Shown here in pieces: positions 43,523 through 51,866 of a stretch of DNA of 64,000 nucleotides. The stretch lies in assembly GCA_031260045.1 (NCBI GenBank), contig JAIRKO010000054.1, positions 82,520 through 146,519 on the forward strand. Reading direction: 5' to 3'. Below the pieces are notes generated by a model, which ran no database searches, had not been told where the DNA came from, and was given only the letters and a program-made list of their open reading frames with translations. The position numbers and the translations under genes are program-made. The stretch's first letter is position 1; the number at the start of each line of letters is the position of its first letter. Source of the DNA: Dysgonamonadaceae bacterium. Its GTDB lineage: Bacteria; Bacteroidota; Bacteroidia; Bacteroidales; Azobacteroidaceae.

Positions 43523-45076
43523 ATGAATTACGCAATCATTGCTGCCGGAGAAGGATCCCGTCTGGTTAAAGAAGGTATCCAAATCCCTAAACCTTTGGTT
43601 AAACTTCATGGAATTACGTTGATTGACAGACTTATATCCATTTTCCTGAAAAACAAAGCGGATTCCATTTCCATCATTATCAATGAAGAAATGAAGGAAG
43701 TGCAGGAACACATCGAAAAAATACGACCGAATATACCGTTTCATATCGTAATAAAATCGACGCCCGGATCCATGCACAGCTTCTTTGAATTGAGCAAATA
43801 CCTGCAAAACGGGAAGTTTTGCCTCACCACGGTGGATACGATTTTCAAGGAAGACGATTTTTCAAAATTTATCCGCGCCTTTGAACAGGATACCGTGAAC
43901 GACGGGCTGATGGCGGTTACTTCTCATATCGACGACGAAAAACCCCTGTATATCTCTGTGGATGAAAACACGATGATGATAAGGGATTTTTTGGACAAAC
44001 CCGTCGGCGGCGAAAAATACGTTTCCGGCGGAATTTACGGGCTGACTTCCAAATCGCTGCCTCCCCTTTATAAATGTTTGGAAAACGGCATGTTGCGTAT
44101 GCGGCACTATCAACGCCGGTTGATTGCCGACGGCTTGCAACTGAAAGCCTTCCCGTTCGATAAAATCATAGACGTAGACCATGCCGACGACCTCAAAAAA
44201 GCCGAAGATTTTTTGGACGAACCGCCGAAACTTCACATCGCGGCGATACGACGGGGAAATCAATATTCGCCCAATCATATCGGGAACGATACCGCCATTT
44301 TCAACCTGACAATGGATTGTTTACGGGAAAAAAACTGCGAAGTGACGGCTTATTCCGAACAGGAATTTCAAAATACGCCCGTTTCCGACCCCATCATTTT
44401 CAATATGGCGCGGGATATCCGCACCATCTCGAAATTGCAGTACCTGGAAGCCAAAGGAAAGAAAGTTATCAATTCCGGGCATGGAATAAACAATTGTACG
44501 CGGGTGAAAATGACCCAACTTTTGCTCGACAACCGGATACCTTATCCGAAAAGCCTTATCGTTTCTACCAACGAGCCGCTGCCGGAAGAAGCGATCTCGC
44601 TCGGCGATTTTTGTTGGGTGAAACGGGGCGACTCGCACGCTATTCATTATGAAGATGTTGCCTATACGGGAAACGGCAGGGAAGCCGAAAATATCCTCAG
44701 TGAATTTGCTTTGCGCGGCATTTCGTCGGCTGTTTTGAGCGAACACCTGAAAGGAGACTTAGTCAAGTTTTACGGCGTTAAAAATACGGAATTTTTCTAC
44801 TGGTTTTATCCGAATGATTTGAACCACAGTAAATTCGGACTGGAAGCAATCAACGGGAAAGCCACCGGAATCCCGTTTGATTTGGAGTATCTCAAGGAAA
44901 TATGCACCAAAGCGGCGGAAATTTTAAGCATATATATATATGGTGGCGATTGTGTGGTCGACCCGACAGGCAATATTTCCATTATTGATTTTAACGACTG
45001 GCCAAGCTTCGCGCCTTGCAGAGCCGCCGCCGCGCCTTACATAGCACAGTGTATTTATGAGTTTGCAACAAAATAA
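43523..45076 (+). CDS. Nucleotidyltransferase fused to ATP-grasp ligase (candidate inositol-phosphate cytidylyltransferase)
   Basis: A 517-residue two-domain protein. Residues 1-233 form an NTP-transferase domain: AIIAAGEGSRL (5-14), the catalytic lysine in IPKPLVKLHG, TVDTIF as the metal aspartate region, and a closing VDHADDLKKAEDFL. Residues about 235-517 form an ATP-grasp domain: KVINSGHGINNCTRVKMTQL, RIPYPKSLIV, WVKRGDSHAI, LSEHLKGDLVKFYGV, and the metal loop GGDCVVDPTGNISIIDFNDW. Next to a CDP-alcohol phosphotransferase and inositol-phosphate synthase, the first domain may make CDP-inositol. The ligase would join a carboxylate (for example an amino acid) to an amine or hydroxyl; its substrates are unknown. 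The gene overlaps the next by 20 bases. Confidence 0.82.
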   Translation: MNYAIIAAGEGSRLVKEGIQIPKPLVKLHGITLIDRLISIFLKNKADSISIIINEEMKEVQEHIEKIRPNIPFHIVIKSTPGSMHSFFELSKYLQNGKFCLTTVDTIFKEDDFSKFIRAFEQDTVNDGLMAVTSHIDDEKPLYISVDENTMMIRDFLDKPVGGEKYVSGGIYGLTSKSLPPLYKCLENGMLRMRHYQRRLIADGLQLKAFPFDKIIDVDHADDLKKAEDFLDEPPKLHIAAIRRGNQYSPNHIGNDTAIFNLTMDCLREKNCEVTAYSEQEFQNTPVSDPIIFNMARDIRTISKLQYLEAKGKKVINSGHGINNCTRVKMTQLLLDNRIPYPKSLIVSTNEPLPEEAISLGDFCWVKRGDSHAIHYEDVAYTGNGREAENILSEFALRGISSAVLSEHLKGDLVKFYGVKNTEFFYWFYPNDLNHSKFGLEAINGKATGIPFDLEYLKEICTKAAEILSIYIYGGDCVVDPTGNISIIDFNDWPSFAPCRAAAAPYIAQCIYEFATK

Positions 45077-46658
45077 ACCTTCGTTGGAATCGACATTAAA
45101 ATCCGTTGATACGGAGGAATTTATAGACATTCACTTCTATCGTCCGATCGGCTATCGTTGGGCGTTGTTGTTTAATCGTTTGGGCATAACGCCCAATCAG
45201 GTTACTGTGGCGTCTATTTTTATCGGGGTGGCGGCGGGTGTTTGTTTCTCTTTCAATTCGTTCGGCATTAATCTTTTGGGCGCTTTCCTGCTGATTTTAG
45301 CGAATTCCTACGACAGCGCTGACGGGCAATTGGCGCGTATGACCGGTCAAAAAACCGAATTGGGACGGATATTGGACGGCGCTTGCGGCGATTTTTGGTT
45401 TATTTCGATTTATTCCGCAATGATATGCCGCATGTGGTCGGTTTGGGGGTTTTGGATACTTCCCTTAACGCTTGTTGCCGCTTATTTCCACAGTCGGCAG
45501 GCAGCGATGGCGGATTCTTACCGGAATGTTTACCTCCTCTTCCTGAAAGGCAAAAAGGGCAGCGAATGGGATCATTCCGATGATTTGCGCAGGAAATACG
45601 CCGAAATCAAATGGAAAAAGAAACCGCTGGTGAAATTGTTTGAAAAAATATATATCATCTACACGCAGGAACAGGAGAAATCAACGCCTTATCTCCAGAA
45701 AATGCGGCGAATGATCAACGATAAATACGGCGGGAAAGCGCCGGATGCGTTTCGGAACGGGTTTTTGAAAAAAACATTTCCCCTGTTGAAATATACCAAC
45801 ATGCTTTCTTTCAATTTGCGTTCCGCCGTTCTGTTTATCAGCGTGCTTTCCGGTTTGATTTGGATTTATCTTGTGTTTGAAATCACCGTTTTGAATACCA
45901 TGTATATATATATGGTGTCGAAACACGAACATATTTGTAAACATTACGGCGCGCCGGTAAAAGGAATTATTTTTGACTACGGCGCCACAATCGACAGTAA
46001 CGGAAAACATTGGGCGGAAGTGCTTTGGGATGCTTACGTTGCAAACAACGTACCGGTAAGCAAGCGGCAATTCAAAGACGCTTACGTGTATGGCGAACGG
46101 TATCTGGCTCTGCTGCATCCGGTAATTTTTCCCGACGACGATTTCAAAAATGTCCTTTTAAAGAAAACAGGTTTGCAGTTGCAATGGTTGAAAGATGCGG
46201 GGTTTTTGCCTGCAAACTATAATTCTTTGGACTATTCGTTGGCTATTTCAAACCAATGTTATACCTTTGTCCGTACTGTTTTAAACAATGCTCGCCCTGT
46301 GCTGGAAAAATTGACTGCCCGCTATCCTTTGGCGTTGGTTTCCAATTTTTACGGGAATATAGAAACGGTTTTGAAAGATTTCGGACTGCGGGATTATTTT
46401 GGAGAAGTTATAGAATCGTCGGTTGTGGGTATTCGCAAGCCCGATCCCGCCATTTTCGCTTTGGGCGTGAAAAGTTTGGGTCTGAAACCGGAAGAAATTG
46501 TGGTGGTCGGCGATTCATATAAAAAGGATATTTTCCCTGCCATGCAAACCGGTTGCCGGACGATTTGGCTGAAAGGTGCAGGTTGGGACGGCGACGAGCA
46601 GGGAACGGCGGATTTTATTATTACGGATTTCCGGGAGTTGGAAACGCTGTTGCTGTAA
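45057..46658 (+). CDS. CDP-alcohol phosphotransferase fused to HAD-family phosphatase
   Basis: A 533-residue fusion. Residues about 20-290 form a membrane-embedded CDP-alcohol phosphotransferase with several hydrophobic helices and the motif DSADGQLARMTGQ...GRILD: Asp86, Asp89 and Asp107 match DxxDGxxAR(x8)GxxxD, but the fourth aspartate expected at 111 is Gly and an Asp sits at 112. Residues about 303-533 are a HAD hydrolase: nucleophile Asp307 in IIFDYGATIDSNG, ALVSNFYGN, VVGIRKPDPAIF and VVVGDSYKKDI. A natural reading is transfer of an inositol-phosphate group onto an alcohol, followed by removal of a phosphate. An internal ATG at about 45915, after a TATATATATGG run, could give a separate HAD product. 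It overlaps the upstream gene by 20 bases. Confidence 0.85.
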   Translation: MSLQQNKPSLESTLKSVDTEEFIDIHFYRPIGYRWALLFNRLGITPNQVTVASIFIGVAAGVCFSFNSFGINLLGAFLLILANSYDSADGQLARMTGQKTELGRILDGACGDFWFISIYSAMICRMWSVWGFWILPLTLVAAYFHSRQAAMADSYRNVYLLFLKGKKGSEWDHSDDLRRKYAEIKWKKKPLVKLFEKIYIIYTQEQEKSTPYLQKMRRMINDKYGGKAPDAFRNGFLKKTFPLLKYTNMLSFNLRSAVLFISVLSGLIWIYLVFEITVLNTMYIYMVSKHEHICKHYGAPVKGIIFDYGATIDSNGKHWAEVLWDAYVANNVPVSKRQFKDAYVYGERYLALLHPVIFPDDDFKNVLLKKTGLQLQWLKDAGFLPANYNSLDYSLAISNQCYTFVRTVLNNARPVLEKLTARYPLALVSNFYGNIETVLKDFGLRDYFGEVIESSVVGIRKPDPAIFALGVKSLGLKPEEIVVVGDSYKKDIFPAMQTGCRTIWLKGAGWDGDEQGTADFIITDFRELETLLL

Positions 46659-46735
46659 TCTTCGCCGCAGTTGAAATAAACGGCGGTTGACGTTTTTTCA
46701 ATCACACGGAACAACTTATTAAAAATATAATAGTT

Positions 46736-48034
46736 ATGAAAAAAATGCAAGTAGAGGATGTTAAAGGTAAACTTGGCGTTCTTGTAATTGGGGTCGGCGG
46801 TGCGGTAGCAACAACTTTTATTGCGGGTACGATGATTGTCCGCAAGGGGTTGGGCGTGCCTGTCGGTTCGATTACTCAATTGGCAACCATTCGTTTGGGA
46901 AAACGCGAAGAAAACCGTTTTCCTCGCATTAAAGACGTAATGCCTTTAGCTGATTTGAATGATATTGTTTTCGGAGGATGGGATCTTTTTGAAGAAAATG
47001 CTTATGAAGCGGCTCGTCATGCGGAAGTGCTAACCGTCGAAGATTTGGACAAGGTTAAAAACGAATTGCAGGCAATCCGCCCGATGAAAGCGGTTTTTGA
47101 CCAGAATTTCGTAAAGCGGTTGCATGGAACTTGGGTAAAAGAAGCGCCGACAAAATGGGATTTGAAAGAGGCTGTTCGTAAGGATATTCAAGCATTTAAA
47201 GAAAAAAACGGCTTGGATAGGGTTGTTTGCATCTGGTGTGGAAGCACCGAAGTGTTTACGCCGATAAGCGCCGTACACAAGACTTTGCCGGCTTTGCAAA
47301 AAGCGATGAAAGAAAACAGTCCCGAAATTGCGCCTTCAATGATTTATGCCTATGCCGCTATCGAAGAGGGTATTCCGTATATCAATGGAGCGCCGAATTT
47401 AACGGTCGATATGCCCGCCGTTTGGGATTTTGCCGCGCAAAAACAAGTTCCGATTTGCGGTAAAGATTTCAAAACCGGTCAAACGATGTTGAAAACCGTA
47501 CTTTCGCCGATGTTGAAAACCCGCATGTTGGGCTTGAACGGTTGGTTTTCTACCAATATTCTCGGCAATCGCGACGGCGAGGTGCTGGACGATCCGGGCT
47601 CTTTCAAAACGAAGGAAGAATCGAAACTTTCGGTTATCCATAATATTCTGCAGCCGGATCTTTATCCGCAATTGTACGGAGAAGTTTACCACAAAGTTCG
47701 GATTAACTATTATCCGCCGCGCAAAGACAATAAGGAAGGTTGGGATAACATCGACATTTTCGGGTGGTTGGGCTATCCGATGCAGTTGAAAGTCGATTTT
47801 CTTTGTCGGGATTCCATTTTGGCGGCTCCGCTGTGTTTGGATTTGGTGTTGTTTACCGATTTGGCTAAGCGTGTAGGTTTCAGCGGAATACAGTCGTGGT
47901 TGTCGTTCTATTTCAAAAGCCCTATGCACGATAACGAACATATTGCCGAACATGATTTGTTTATCCAGTATGTGAAACTGAAAAATACTTTGCGGCAAAT
48001 CATTGGCGAGGAAACCATTGATTTTATTGATTAA
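46736..48034 (+). CDS. ino1: myo-Inositol-3-phosphate synthase
   Basis: A 432-residue NAD-dependent isomerase/cyclase converting glucose 6-phosphate to L-myo-inositol 1-phosphate (1D-3-phosphate). The Rossmann start GVLVIGVGGAVATTFIAG, the central NGAPNLTVDMPAVWDFA, GKDFKTGQTMLKTVLSPML and GWFSTNILGNRDG are family signatures; the C-terminal part has LGYPMQLKVDFLCRDSILAA. Length is normal for Bacteroidetes members. It lies 77 bases after the CDP-alcohol phosphotransferase fusion and supplies its presumed inositol-phosphate substrate. This gene anchors the reading of the whole locus as inositol-lipid or inositol-phosphodiester synthesis. Confidence 0.94.
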   Translation: MKKMQVEDVKGKLGVLVIGVGGAVATTFIAGTMIVRKGLGVPVGSITQLATIRLGKREENRFPRIKDVMPLADLNDIVFGGWDLFEENAYEAARHAEVLTVEDLDKVKNELQAIRPMKAVFDQNFVKRLHGTWVKEAPTKWDLKEAVRKDIQAFKEKNGLDRVVCIWCGSTEVFTPISAVHKTLPALQKAMKENSPEIAPSMIYAYAAIEEGIPYINGAPNLTVDMPAVWDFAAQKQVPICGKDFKTGQTMLKTVLSPMLKTRMLGLNGWFSTNILGNRDGEVLDDPGSFKTKEESKLSVIHNILQPDLYPQLYGEVYHKVRINYYPPRKDNKEGWDNIDIFGWLGYPMQLKVDFLCRDSILAAPLCLDLVLFTDLAKRVGFSGIQSWLSFYFKSPMHDNEHIAEHDLFIQYVKLKNTLRQIIGEETIDFID

Positions 48035-48057
48035 GGGCGCTTAGAACGGAAAATTAT

Positions 48058-48153
48058 CGCAGTCGTCATTGCGAATCACGAAGCGGTGAAGCAATCCAGA
48101 TTTCGCGATGGTCTTTTCGGGATTGCTTCAGGCTTCGCCTTTGCAATGAACGC
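48058..48153. repeat. Full palindromic repeat copy between ino1 and the acyltransferase gene
   Basis: Left arm CGCAGTCGTCATTGCGAATC, GAAGCGGTGAAGCAATCCAGA; right arm GGGATTGCTTCAGGCTTCGC, TTTGCAATGAACG. Nearly as complete as the copy at 56802-56901 and likewise starting CGCAGTCGTCATTGC. Flanking GGGCG and CGCCC extend the pairing. It occupies most of the 150-base gap inside an apparent operon. Confidence 0.8.
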
Positions 48154-48184
48154 CCTTAGATTTAAATTCAGAGGATAATTAAAA

Positions 48185-49006
48185 GTGAAAGAAAAACTAA
48201 TTGATTTAGAAACATTACAAAAATTTTCCCCGATATTTAGAAAACCCTACGGTTCACTTTTGGCGAAGCCGGTAATAAAATTTTGCGGTTTCGACAAAGT
48301 GAACCGTGTCTATGATTCGGGTAAATATAAAACGGGTACTGCTATTGAAGACGCGATGATTGATGGACTGGGTATTACCCGCAAAGTCCATAACATCGAC
48401 ATTCTTAAACGGTTTGACGGACAACCTTTTATCACGGTCTCAAATCATCCTTACGGTCATATTGACGGGATTATGCTCATCGGAGAAGTGGCGAAAATTC
48501 GTCCGGATTATAAGGTGCTGGTGAATTGGATGCTGAACATGGTTGATATTATGCAGGATCATTTCATAGGGGTAAATCCTTACAATCGGGGTACTGTGAA
48601 CCGCTCAAGTTTGTCGGGAATGAAAGAATGTTTGACGATGTTGAGGGAAAATCATCCGGTGGGTTTTTTCCCCGCCGGGGCTGTGTCGAAAAATATCGGG
48701 GGAAACAGGGTGAAAGACAGGGCGTGGCAGGAGAGCGTGATTAAACTTATCCGAAAGGCGAATGTGCCGGTCATTCCGGCTTATTTTTCCGGACAAAATT
48801 CGTATTTTTTTAATTTGCTTGATAAAATCGACTGGCGGGTGCGAACCCTTCGACTGTGCCACGAGTTGGAGACCAAACGAGGTAAAACGATTCATCTTGT
48901 TTTCGGCGAGCCGATTATGCCGGAAACGCAAAAACAATTTACCGACGTTTTGCAATTGGGTGAATTTTTGAAAGAAAATACTTATCAGTTGGCGGCGGTT
49001 ATATAA
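48185..49006 (+). CDS. Lysophospholipid-type acyltransferase (PlsC/OlsA superfamily)
   Basis: A 273-residue glycerolipid acyltransferase-like protein beginning at GTG 48185. The catalytic motif is SNHPYGHIDG (His88, Asp94), the NHPxGxxDG form seen in the hemolysin/OlsA branch rather than classical PlsC. Further family segments are VGVNPYNRG-like FIGVNPYNRGTVNRSS, VGFFPAGAVSK (the glycine-proline acyl-acceptor motif) and VPVIPAYFSGQNS. It would transfer an acyl chain onto a lyso-lipid or amine. Position after ino1, with an intervening repeat, suggests it acylates the inositol lipid, but a general or ornithine-lipid role is possible. Confidence 0.85.
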   Translation: MKEKLIDLETLQKFSPIFRKPYGSLLAKPVIKFCGFDKVNRVYDSGKYKTGTAIEDAMIDGLGITRKVHNIDILKRFDGQPFITVSNHPYGHIDGIMLIGEVAKIRPDYKVLVNWMLNMVDIMQDHFIGVNPYNRGTVNRSSLSGMKECLTMLRENHPVGFFPAGAVSKNIGGNRVKDRAWQESVIKLIRKANVPVIPAYFSGQNSYFFNLLDKIDWRVRTLRLCHELETKRGKTIHLVFGEPIMPETQKQFTDVLQLGEFLKENTYQLAAVI

Positions 49007-49008
49007 GG

Positions 49009-49797
49009 ATGGAATTCCAAAATATCTGGGAAAATATTTTTTTGACCGAAAAAGGTCTTTGGACTACGGAAAAATTGTCCGAGCCGGTTATTTTTTTCAT
49101 CATGGAAGGCAATATTCGGTTTACCATCAACGATACGGACGTTTATCCGGTTGATGCCGGCGAAATGGTTTTGTTGCCGGCGGAAGCCGTTTCTTGCAAA
49201 ATCGAAGCTTTGCGGCAAAGTTCTATTATGAAGTGCGCCTTGTCGGTAGAATCTTTGTTGGTGAAAATGAAATTGTTGGAAGAATTGAGTTTTGAAAACA
49301 CAAACGGTGAAGAAATCGTAAAAAAATTGCCGGTTTCGGAAATTGTCGGGCAGTTTCTTCGGTTATTGCGCAAATGTATGGAAAAAGGGCTTGTATCCTA
49401 CTATTTTTTCGATTTGAAAAGGAGCGAGTTGAACCTGCTTTTGTTTGCCTGTTATGAAAAAGAAGAACTGGCACGGTTTCTTCAGCCCGTTTTATCTAAA
49501 GATATTCAATTCAGGCATTTTGTTTTGAATAATTATCTTAAAGTAAAAAACGTACAGGAATTAGCGATATTGGCTAATTATTCGACATCCGGATTTATCA
49601 AGAAATTTCAAAAGGTTTTTGACGAATCGCCTTATCAATGGATGCGAAAACAAAAGGCAGCAAAAATCCTAATCGACATAAACAGAGGCGTTAAGTCGTT
49701 GCAAGAAATAGCCAATGAGTATAAGTTTTCTTCTTATCAGCATTTTTCGGTTTTTTGCAAAACGATGTTTGGGTTTTCGCCGACTGATATTAGATAA
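49009..49797 (+). CDS. AraC-family transcriptional regulator
   Basis: A 262-residue protein. The N-terminal 120 residues form a cupin-like sensory part (SEPVIFFIMEGNIRFTINDT, DAGEMVLLPAEAVSCKI). The C-terminal double helix-turn-helix (about 165-262) reads NVQELAILANYSTSGFIKKF, DESPYQWMRKQKAAKILIDI, then LQEIANEYKFSSYQHFSVFC and FGFSPTDIR. It starts 2 bases after the acyltransferase stop, so it is translationally coupled to the inositol cluster and is a candidate to regulate it. Ligand unknown. Confidence 0.92.
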   Translation: MEFQNIWENIFLTEKGLWTTEKLSEPVIFFIMEGNIRFTINDTDVYPVDAGEMVLLPAEAVSCKIEALRQSSIMKCALSVESLLVKMKLLEELSFENTNGEEIVKKLPVSEIVGQFLRLLRKCMEKGLVSYYFFDLKRSELNLLLFACYEKEELARFLQPVLSKDIQFRHFVLNNYLKVKNVQELAILANYSTSGFIKKFQKVFDESPYQWMRKQKAAKILIDINRGVKSLQEIANEYKFSSYQHFSVFCKTMFGFSPTDIR

Positions 49798-49820
49798 TTT
49801 GAGTTGCTAAGTAATAGAGT

Positions 49821-49841
49821 ATCCCGCGTCAAGCGCGGGAT
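49821..49841. terminator. Hairpin after the AraC-type regulator (repeat-derived)
   Basis: ATCCCGCG and CGCGGGAT form an 8-bp stem around a 5-base loop, followed by GATAACTCTTTT. The same ATCCCGCGTCAAG words occur in the repeat cluster at 3731-3765, so this is likely a repeat fragment that may also serve as terminator for the inositol cluster. Confidence 0.5.
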
Positions 49842-49961
49842 GATAACTCTTTTAAAATGCACTCGTTTGAACCGCCGGTTACAATACTATAAATACCAAG
49901 CGGGGTAAAAATATATGTCATATAGGTAATAATTTATGAATATCTCTGTTGAAAATTGATG

Positions 49962-49969
49962 TACTTTTG
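49962..49969 (+). promoter_or_regulatory. -7 promoter element at the head of the exopolysaccharide region
   Basis: TACTTTTG matches TAnnTTTG. Transcription would start near 49976, giving a leader of about 200 bases before the first long gene (50179); a 35-codon reading frame (50009-50116) lies in that leader. Confidence 0.6.
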
Positions 49970-50008
49970 CTGTGTTTTTAGGAGTGTATTCTTTTATTAC
50001 AATTTTTT

Positions 50009-50116
50009 ATGAACGGAAATTACGACAAATATAGGCATCATTCGTTCATGGAAAAGAAGTTTGACGGCAGTTTGTATCCGTACTTTTCGGAGTTGAAGGC
50101 GAGTTTAAAATCTTGA
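50009..50116 (+). CDS. Small 35-residue reading frame in the leader of the exopolysaccharide region
   Basis: ATG to stop encodes a polar, basic and tyrosine-rich peptide starting MNGNYDKYRHHSFMEKKFDG and ending ELKASLKS. It lies 33 bases after the predicted transcription start and 62 bases before the long gene at 50179. It has no recognisable family. It may be a leader peptide, a genuine small protein or a remnant of a larger gene. The codon content looks protein-like, but evidence is thin. Confidence 0.35.
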   Translation: MNGNYDKYRHHSFMEKKFDGSLYPYFSELKASLKS

Positions 50117-50178
50117 TTTACAGGCGAGGTAAGAGCATACTACAAAAAGAAAAATAAATAACAAAATATTACTGTAAT

Positions 50179-51828
50179 ATGAAACGATTAGTTACTGTTT
50201 TAATATCCTTTGTCGGATATTTAAGTTTATTTGGACAAGGTGCGCCGATGGTTGTTGCAGGCAAGGTGTACGCGGGTACAAAGTTATACTCAGGAGGTCC
50301 CGTGCATCTTTTTGCAAATTCGGATGCAACAACTACTACCGATGAAAAAGGCGTCGGTAAATTTCACATAGATAAAGCCGCTGAGTTACAGACAAATACA
50401 ATCATTTTTCATTCGAATAATATAAACGACGGTTTGTTGAAAAATGACGGAAAGGTAAAAGCGGAAATAGTTGGCGTTCGTAAGAAATTTAACCCCGCCG
50501 TATTTACCTATTTTTCACTCCCGTTTGATGTAAAAAGCAATACGGATATTAAGAGCGACGACGATGTACTTCGAGATGGCGTCGATCCCGACTGGCAATA
50601 CGTCATTTATGAGTTCGATGCGCAGGGAAGGGCGACAACCGGCAACAAAAGCAAGTGGAAAGAAGTGGGCAACGGCGCTCCGTATACTTTAAAAAAAGGT
50701 ACGGGCTACCAATTCTACAACAACGACAATCTTGCCACCGTTGATTTTTATACTTCCAACGCTGCCGATATAGAAACTTTATTTGATGCAAAAGATAAAA
50801 ATCTATCCTATATGAAGCATAGAGGTCCATTCGCTGATAGCAAAAATGATGGTTGGGCTTTTATCGGAAGTGTTAAACCTTCCACTTTTACGGTTGAAGA
50901 AAATACCATAGAATATAGCGGAAAAGCAATTTATTATCGGAAAAACTACAGTTCGATAGCTCAAAACAGCGACTGGGAGGAAGTTATTCTTTCGGCATGG
51001 AACGGCGAGTCCTTTACGGTGAGTCCGTTCGCTCCTTTTTACGTACAGGGAAGTACTGTGGGATTGGCTAATGGGGAAAATCAAGAGGATATTTTTACAT
51101 TTAAGCAAAACGGTTTGAATATCAAAAATGCACAGTACCGTTCTTCGCGGAGCAACTCCAATCCGATAAGAGATGAATTGTATTTTAAACTTGCTTCGGA
51201 CAAAAATAACACATTCGACCGTTTTTATCTGGATTTTGCCGATGATTATTCGGAAGCTTTCAGGGCGGGAGAAGATGCGATAAAAATGGCAACCGATTAT
51301 GCGCATAAACCTACCGTGTGGAGTTTATGGGATGGATTGGACGAATCGCTGGTGGTGAACGGTCTTCCTATCTCTGCCGAACGGGAAGTGAAAATGGGAT
51401 TTTCGGTTCCGGAAGCCGGAGAATACACCATTACTTTGAATCCCCTGCACATAGAAAATGTGAGAAATGTGATTTTATCGGACAATTATACCGGGAAAAA
51501 GGTTGATTTACTGCAATATCCGTACCCGTTCACTACGGAAAAGGTGGCAAACGACAACTCGCGTTTTGTCTTGCATATCAACGACAATACTTATACCGGC
51601 ATTCGGACGCTTCAAGCAGATGTGGTTTTCGCTTCCGTAAGAGATAATGTATTGACGATAAAGAATTTGAACGACGGCGATAGGGTTCGGATATTAGACC
51701 TGACCGGTCGCACGGTTGCTTCTGGAAAAGCGTCCGGCGTGGAATTTTCCATTCCGCTAAGCAGGAAAGGCGTTTATGTTGTTAATGTGGAAGGCAAAAC
51801 ATCGGCGTTTAAGGTACTCAATAAATAA
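50179..51828 (+). CDS. Secreted protein with type IX (Por) C-terminal sorting domain
   Basis: A 549-residue exported protein. Signal peptide about 1-19 (MKRLVTVLISFVGYLSLFGQ). The middle is beta-rich with repeated aromatic and glycine motifs (AVFTYFSLPFDVKSNTDI, KGTGYQFYNNDN, GWAFIGSVKPSTF), a pattern seen in Bacteroidetes surface proteins of unknown function. The last roughly 75 residues are a type A sorting domain: DNVLTIKNLNDGDRVRILDL, then GRTVASGKASG and GVYVVNVEGKTSAFKVLNK. It is thus expected to cross the outer membrane by type IX secretion and be anchored. It precedes the Wza/Wzc capsule genes, which suggests a surface role tied to the polysaccharide. Confidence 0.82.
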   Translation: MKRLVTVLISFVGYLSLFGQGAPMVVAGKVYAGTKLYSGGPVHLFANSDATTTTDEKGVGKFHIDKAAELQTNTIIFHSNNINDGLLKNDGKVKAEIVGVRKKFNPAVFTYFSLPFDVKSNTDIKSDDDVLRDGVDPDWQYVIYEFDAQGRATTGNKSKWKEVGNGAPYTLKKGTGYQFYNNDNLATVDFYTSNAADIETLFDAKDKNLSYMKHRGPFADSKNDGWAFIGSVKPSTFTVEENTIEYSGKAIYYRKNYSSIAQNSDWEEVILSAWNGESFTVSPFAPFYVQGSTVGLANGENQEDIFTFKQNGLNIKNAQYRSSRSNSNPIRDELYFKLASDKNNTFDRFYLDFADDYSEAFRAGEDAIKMATDYAHKPTVWSLWDGLDESLVVNGLPISAEREVKMGFSVPEAGEYTITLNPLHIENVRNVILSDNYTGKKVDLLQYPYPFTTEKVANDNSRFVLHINDNTYTGIRTLQADVVFASVRDNVLTIKNLNDGDRVRILDLTGRTVASGKASGVEFSIPLSRKGVYVVNVEGKTSAFKVLNK

Positions 51829-51866
51829 ACAGACAATTTAAAAACTTAAATAAACGGGATTAAATC

